This document shows, piece by piece, positions 61,801 to 64,000 of a stretch of DNA of 64,000 bases. Position numbers and translations under genes: made by a program. Numbering within the stretch: position 1 is the stretch's first letter; every line of letters starts with the position of its first letter. Source of the DNA: Dasyornis broadbenti (Eukaryota; Chordata; Aves; Passeriformes; Dasyornithidae); assembly GCA_013397935.1 (NCBI GenBank), contig VZRN01006295.1, forward strand, positions 1,601,524 to 1,665,523, in the 5' to 3' direction. The notes under the pieces were generated by a model, which did no database searches, was not told the origin of the DNA, and saw only the letters and a list, made by a program, of their open reading frames with translations.

Positions 61801-64000
61801 CTAGAAAAGAAAATGTGAAAGGACTGAGCTGAGTGAATAAGCAGCATTTTTGTAACTATACCAATATATTGTAGCTAAATATTTAGTCCAAACCTAATCT
61901 TTATAGAACCCTGGTTTACATAATCTAATTTACATCCCCAGAAGTAAGCAACTATTGTTACATACAATTAAAAAACATATCACAGGGGTTTTTACAGGTA
62001 CTCACTTCCCTTCTAGGGAGTTGATATTGGGCAGTGAATTAAGCATCTACAATTTTAGCTAATTTCAATATATTTAGTTTAAAGTCATAACCTTGGTATA
62101 TCTCTGTGCCAGATTACTTGTAGTGCTGGCCTAGCACTGTGATGCAGAGAAAGAGCTGGCCTAGATCCAAAGCAATGCCCTAATGATTCTTGAACCTGAA
62201 TGGGAGGTGACAGATACTCATCCCTCAGGAGCCTTTGGTTGCCATATTCCACCTAAGAAGTGGGCAGATATTACTCTAAAATGTCTGTGAGCATCCCATT
62301 CTCAGCAACCTGCAATAAGTCAAGAAGCAAATAATAGAGAAAATAAACCTATTTCTTGTATTGGGGCATAAATCTGTTGTAGTGGATTTAACAGTGAGCA
62401 AGAGATTTCTTGGTATTGTCTGAAGAAGTCATAATCATGTTTTGCAAAAGGGTATCACATGTACCATCAGCCAGATTGCACACAATACTTACAGCAAAAC
62501 CCAAGAAGAGCAGAAAACCTGCAGGTAAACAGGCGTTGCAGTGTTCACTCTTTAAAAGACCTGGAAACTGCATTACTGCCAATATATTGATATTTTATTG
62601 ATTATAAAGTATACAGTAGCCTCATGCCTTATAAATTCTGGTTAGTTACTTGTCCAATATTTTAACTTAAAAGTATTGCTTTGTCCCTAGAGTATCTCAC
62701 TCCAAGGGTATTTCTGACAACTGTTAGTATTTTGCCAGAAAAACATGCAATGGAGTTTAGTACATTGTCCACATAGAAACTGAATTACTGTTGCATTTGT
62801 GTGCAGTATGTTACTGCTTAAACTGTGACAGTTATCTTTCAGTCTCCATATTTACTTTGGTGGAAGTTTTTCACTACTGCAGGTTAAAAATAAAATAAAG
62901 AAAAGCACTCCATTAAAAATTTTCAAGTGGGAAGGAACATTGCCAGGTGTCTGCTTGTTTAAAGAAAAGTTGTGTCCATTACTGCAATAATACAAACTTG
63001 CTCATTTATCCAGATTAATAGGAAGGAGTTTAGCATGAATAAGATATTAAAATGATTTTTTAAAGCATGATAAAATAAATAGGAATTTTTCTGAATATGA
63101 AATTTCTGTTCACTAAAGATTTTTCAAGTCTGGCAGAAGCTGACACTTTGAATTGCATTAAAAGGTTCTAACTGGATAGAACACATTGTTTGTCTTTGAG
63201 AAGTGTGACAACCACAGAGTGATAATGACAATTAAACAAGGAAGACCTTTCAAGGAACATATCTAAGGGCAGTGTAAAAGATAAAAGTAGACATCAGTAA
63301 TCACCTTCCCATTGTAAAATTCTTCCCTGATAAAAACATAGAAATTCATGCCCTATCAATACAAGGAAATGCAGAACACTGCATTAAAACACATGAAAAG
63401 GCACCCTATAAATATCTGCCAAAGTATTTATGAAGGAGTAACCAATTAACAGTTTTTGTAGAACCTATGTGGTGAGTGGAAAATTATTTTCCATCTATTG
63501 GCTTTATCATAATTAATGTTTTCATTAACCATTTTGTCATAAAAGTAGGAGCTTCCTGATTACATTTGATAAAAAGGCTTGGAGACATCATCACCATGAC
63601 AGGCAATGGATTATCGTGCAGGAACAATTTGATAATTAGAATAAAGGAATTGAAATTGGACACACTCATGCTTTTGATATTAAGTAATTGGGGTGTGACA
63701 TGGGAAGCAAAAGAAAAGGGACTAATGAGTCCATGTTTTCATCACACAGAATCTGAATGATAAGGTAATGTCACCATAAAAATCGAAACTATAGTCACTT
63801 GTTTTACCAGGAAATTTGTTTCTGTGCATAATCAGATTACACGTGGAAGGGGAAAGATGAAATTAAATACACACAAGTACAGAGAAATGCAACTAAATTA
63901 GACAGATTCCCTAATGGCCCAGAGTAGATCAGAAGAATTTCTCTTGTCTAATTAGAGTGTTTAAAACCAAATGAAAGAAAATGGATACTTGAACTGAAAT
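55835..64000. other. Gene-free AT-rich stretch
   Basis: No gene, RNA gene or clear transposon is seen to the end of the window. There is a run of T at 57316-57340 followed by a few GT repeats. Frames reach at most 87 codons (59319-59582) and none has a recognisable motif. The window ends in the same kind of sequence. Confidence 0.55.

Noticed and set aside
1..64000. CRISPR arrays, operons, ribosome binding sites, rRNA or tRNA genes
   Set aside because: None was found. The avian CR1 and LTR content shows vertebrate nuclear DNA, so prokaryotic features are not expected.

Overview
The window looks like nuclear DNA from a bird. The decisive signal is a set of CR1 LINE fragments. Several end in the avian-type 3' tail (ATTCTATGATTCTRTG and variants), and they are accompanied by LTRs of types I associate with avian endogenous retroviruses. 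The DNA is AT-rich, with many A/T runs and short microsatellites. Reading frames are short: the longest is 171 codons and nearly all others are under 120. I find no convincing protein-coding exon, RNA gene, CRISPR array, operon or prokaryotic feature. It is best read as an intergenic or long-intron segment.

Layout. 1-6352 shows no gene or clear repeat. 6353-6950 is a solo LTR. 8103-8340 is a CR1 3' end. 8912-8937 is a perfect 26-bp palindrome. 9769-10192 is a second LTR type with TGT...ACA ends and a near-perfect 5-bp flanking duplication. 11872-12250 is an old CR1. 12251-20133 is AT-rich filler with low-complexity tracts. 20134-20430 is a third LTR type. CR1 pieces follow at 21149-21300, 24290-24390 and 36303-36402. 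At 40885-41215 lies what I read as a frameshifted relic of a Tc1/mariner-type transposase, next to the window's longest open frame (40354-40869, minus strand). 43745-44326 is the longest CR1 copy, still with a 105-codon open frame from the ORF2 C-terminus. 45242-45818 is a composite: an LTR related to the one at 6353, with a CR1 inserted and the middle of the LTR missing. 45819-64000 is again anonymous AT-rich sequence, apart from a CRE-like tandem motif cluster near 55744-55834 and a more GC-rich block near 54130-54480.

There is no gene pathway to describe. The content records successive retrotransposon insertions (old CR1, then younger CR1, LTR elements and nested events) and one candidate DNA-transposon fossil. 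I did not find a new biological system. The items most worth a second look are the mariner-like relic, the nested LTR/CR1 composite, the LTR at 9769, the 26-bp palindrome and the CRE-like duplicated cluster. Family assignments come from motif recognition by eye and memory of repeat families, not from a database search.
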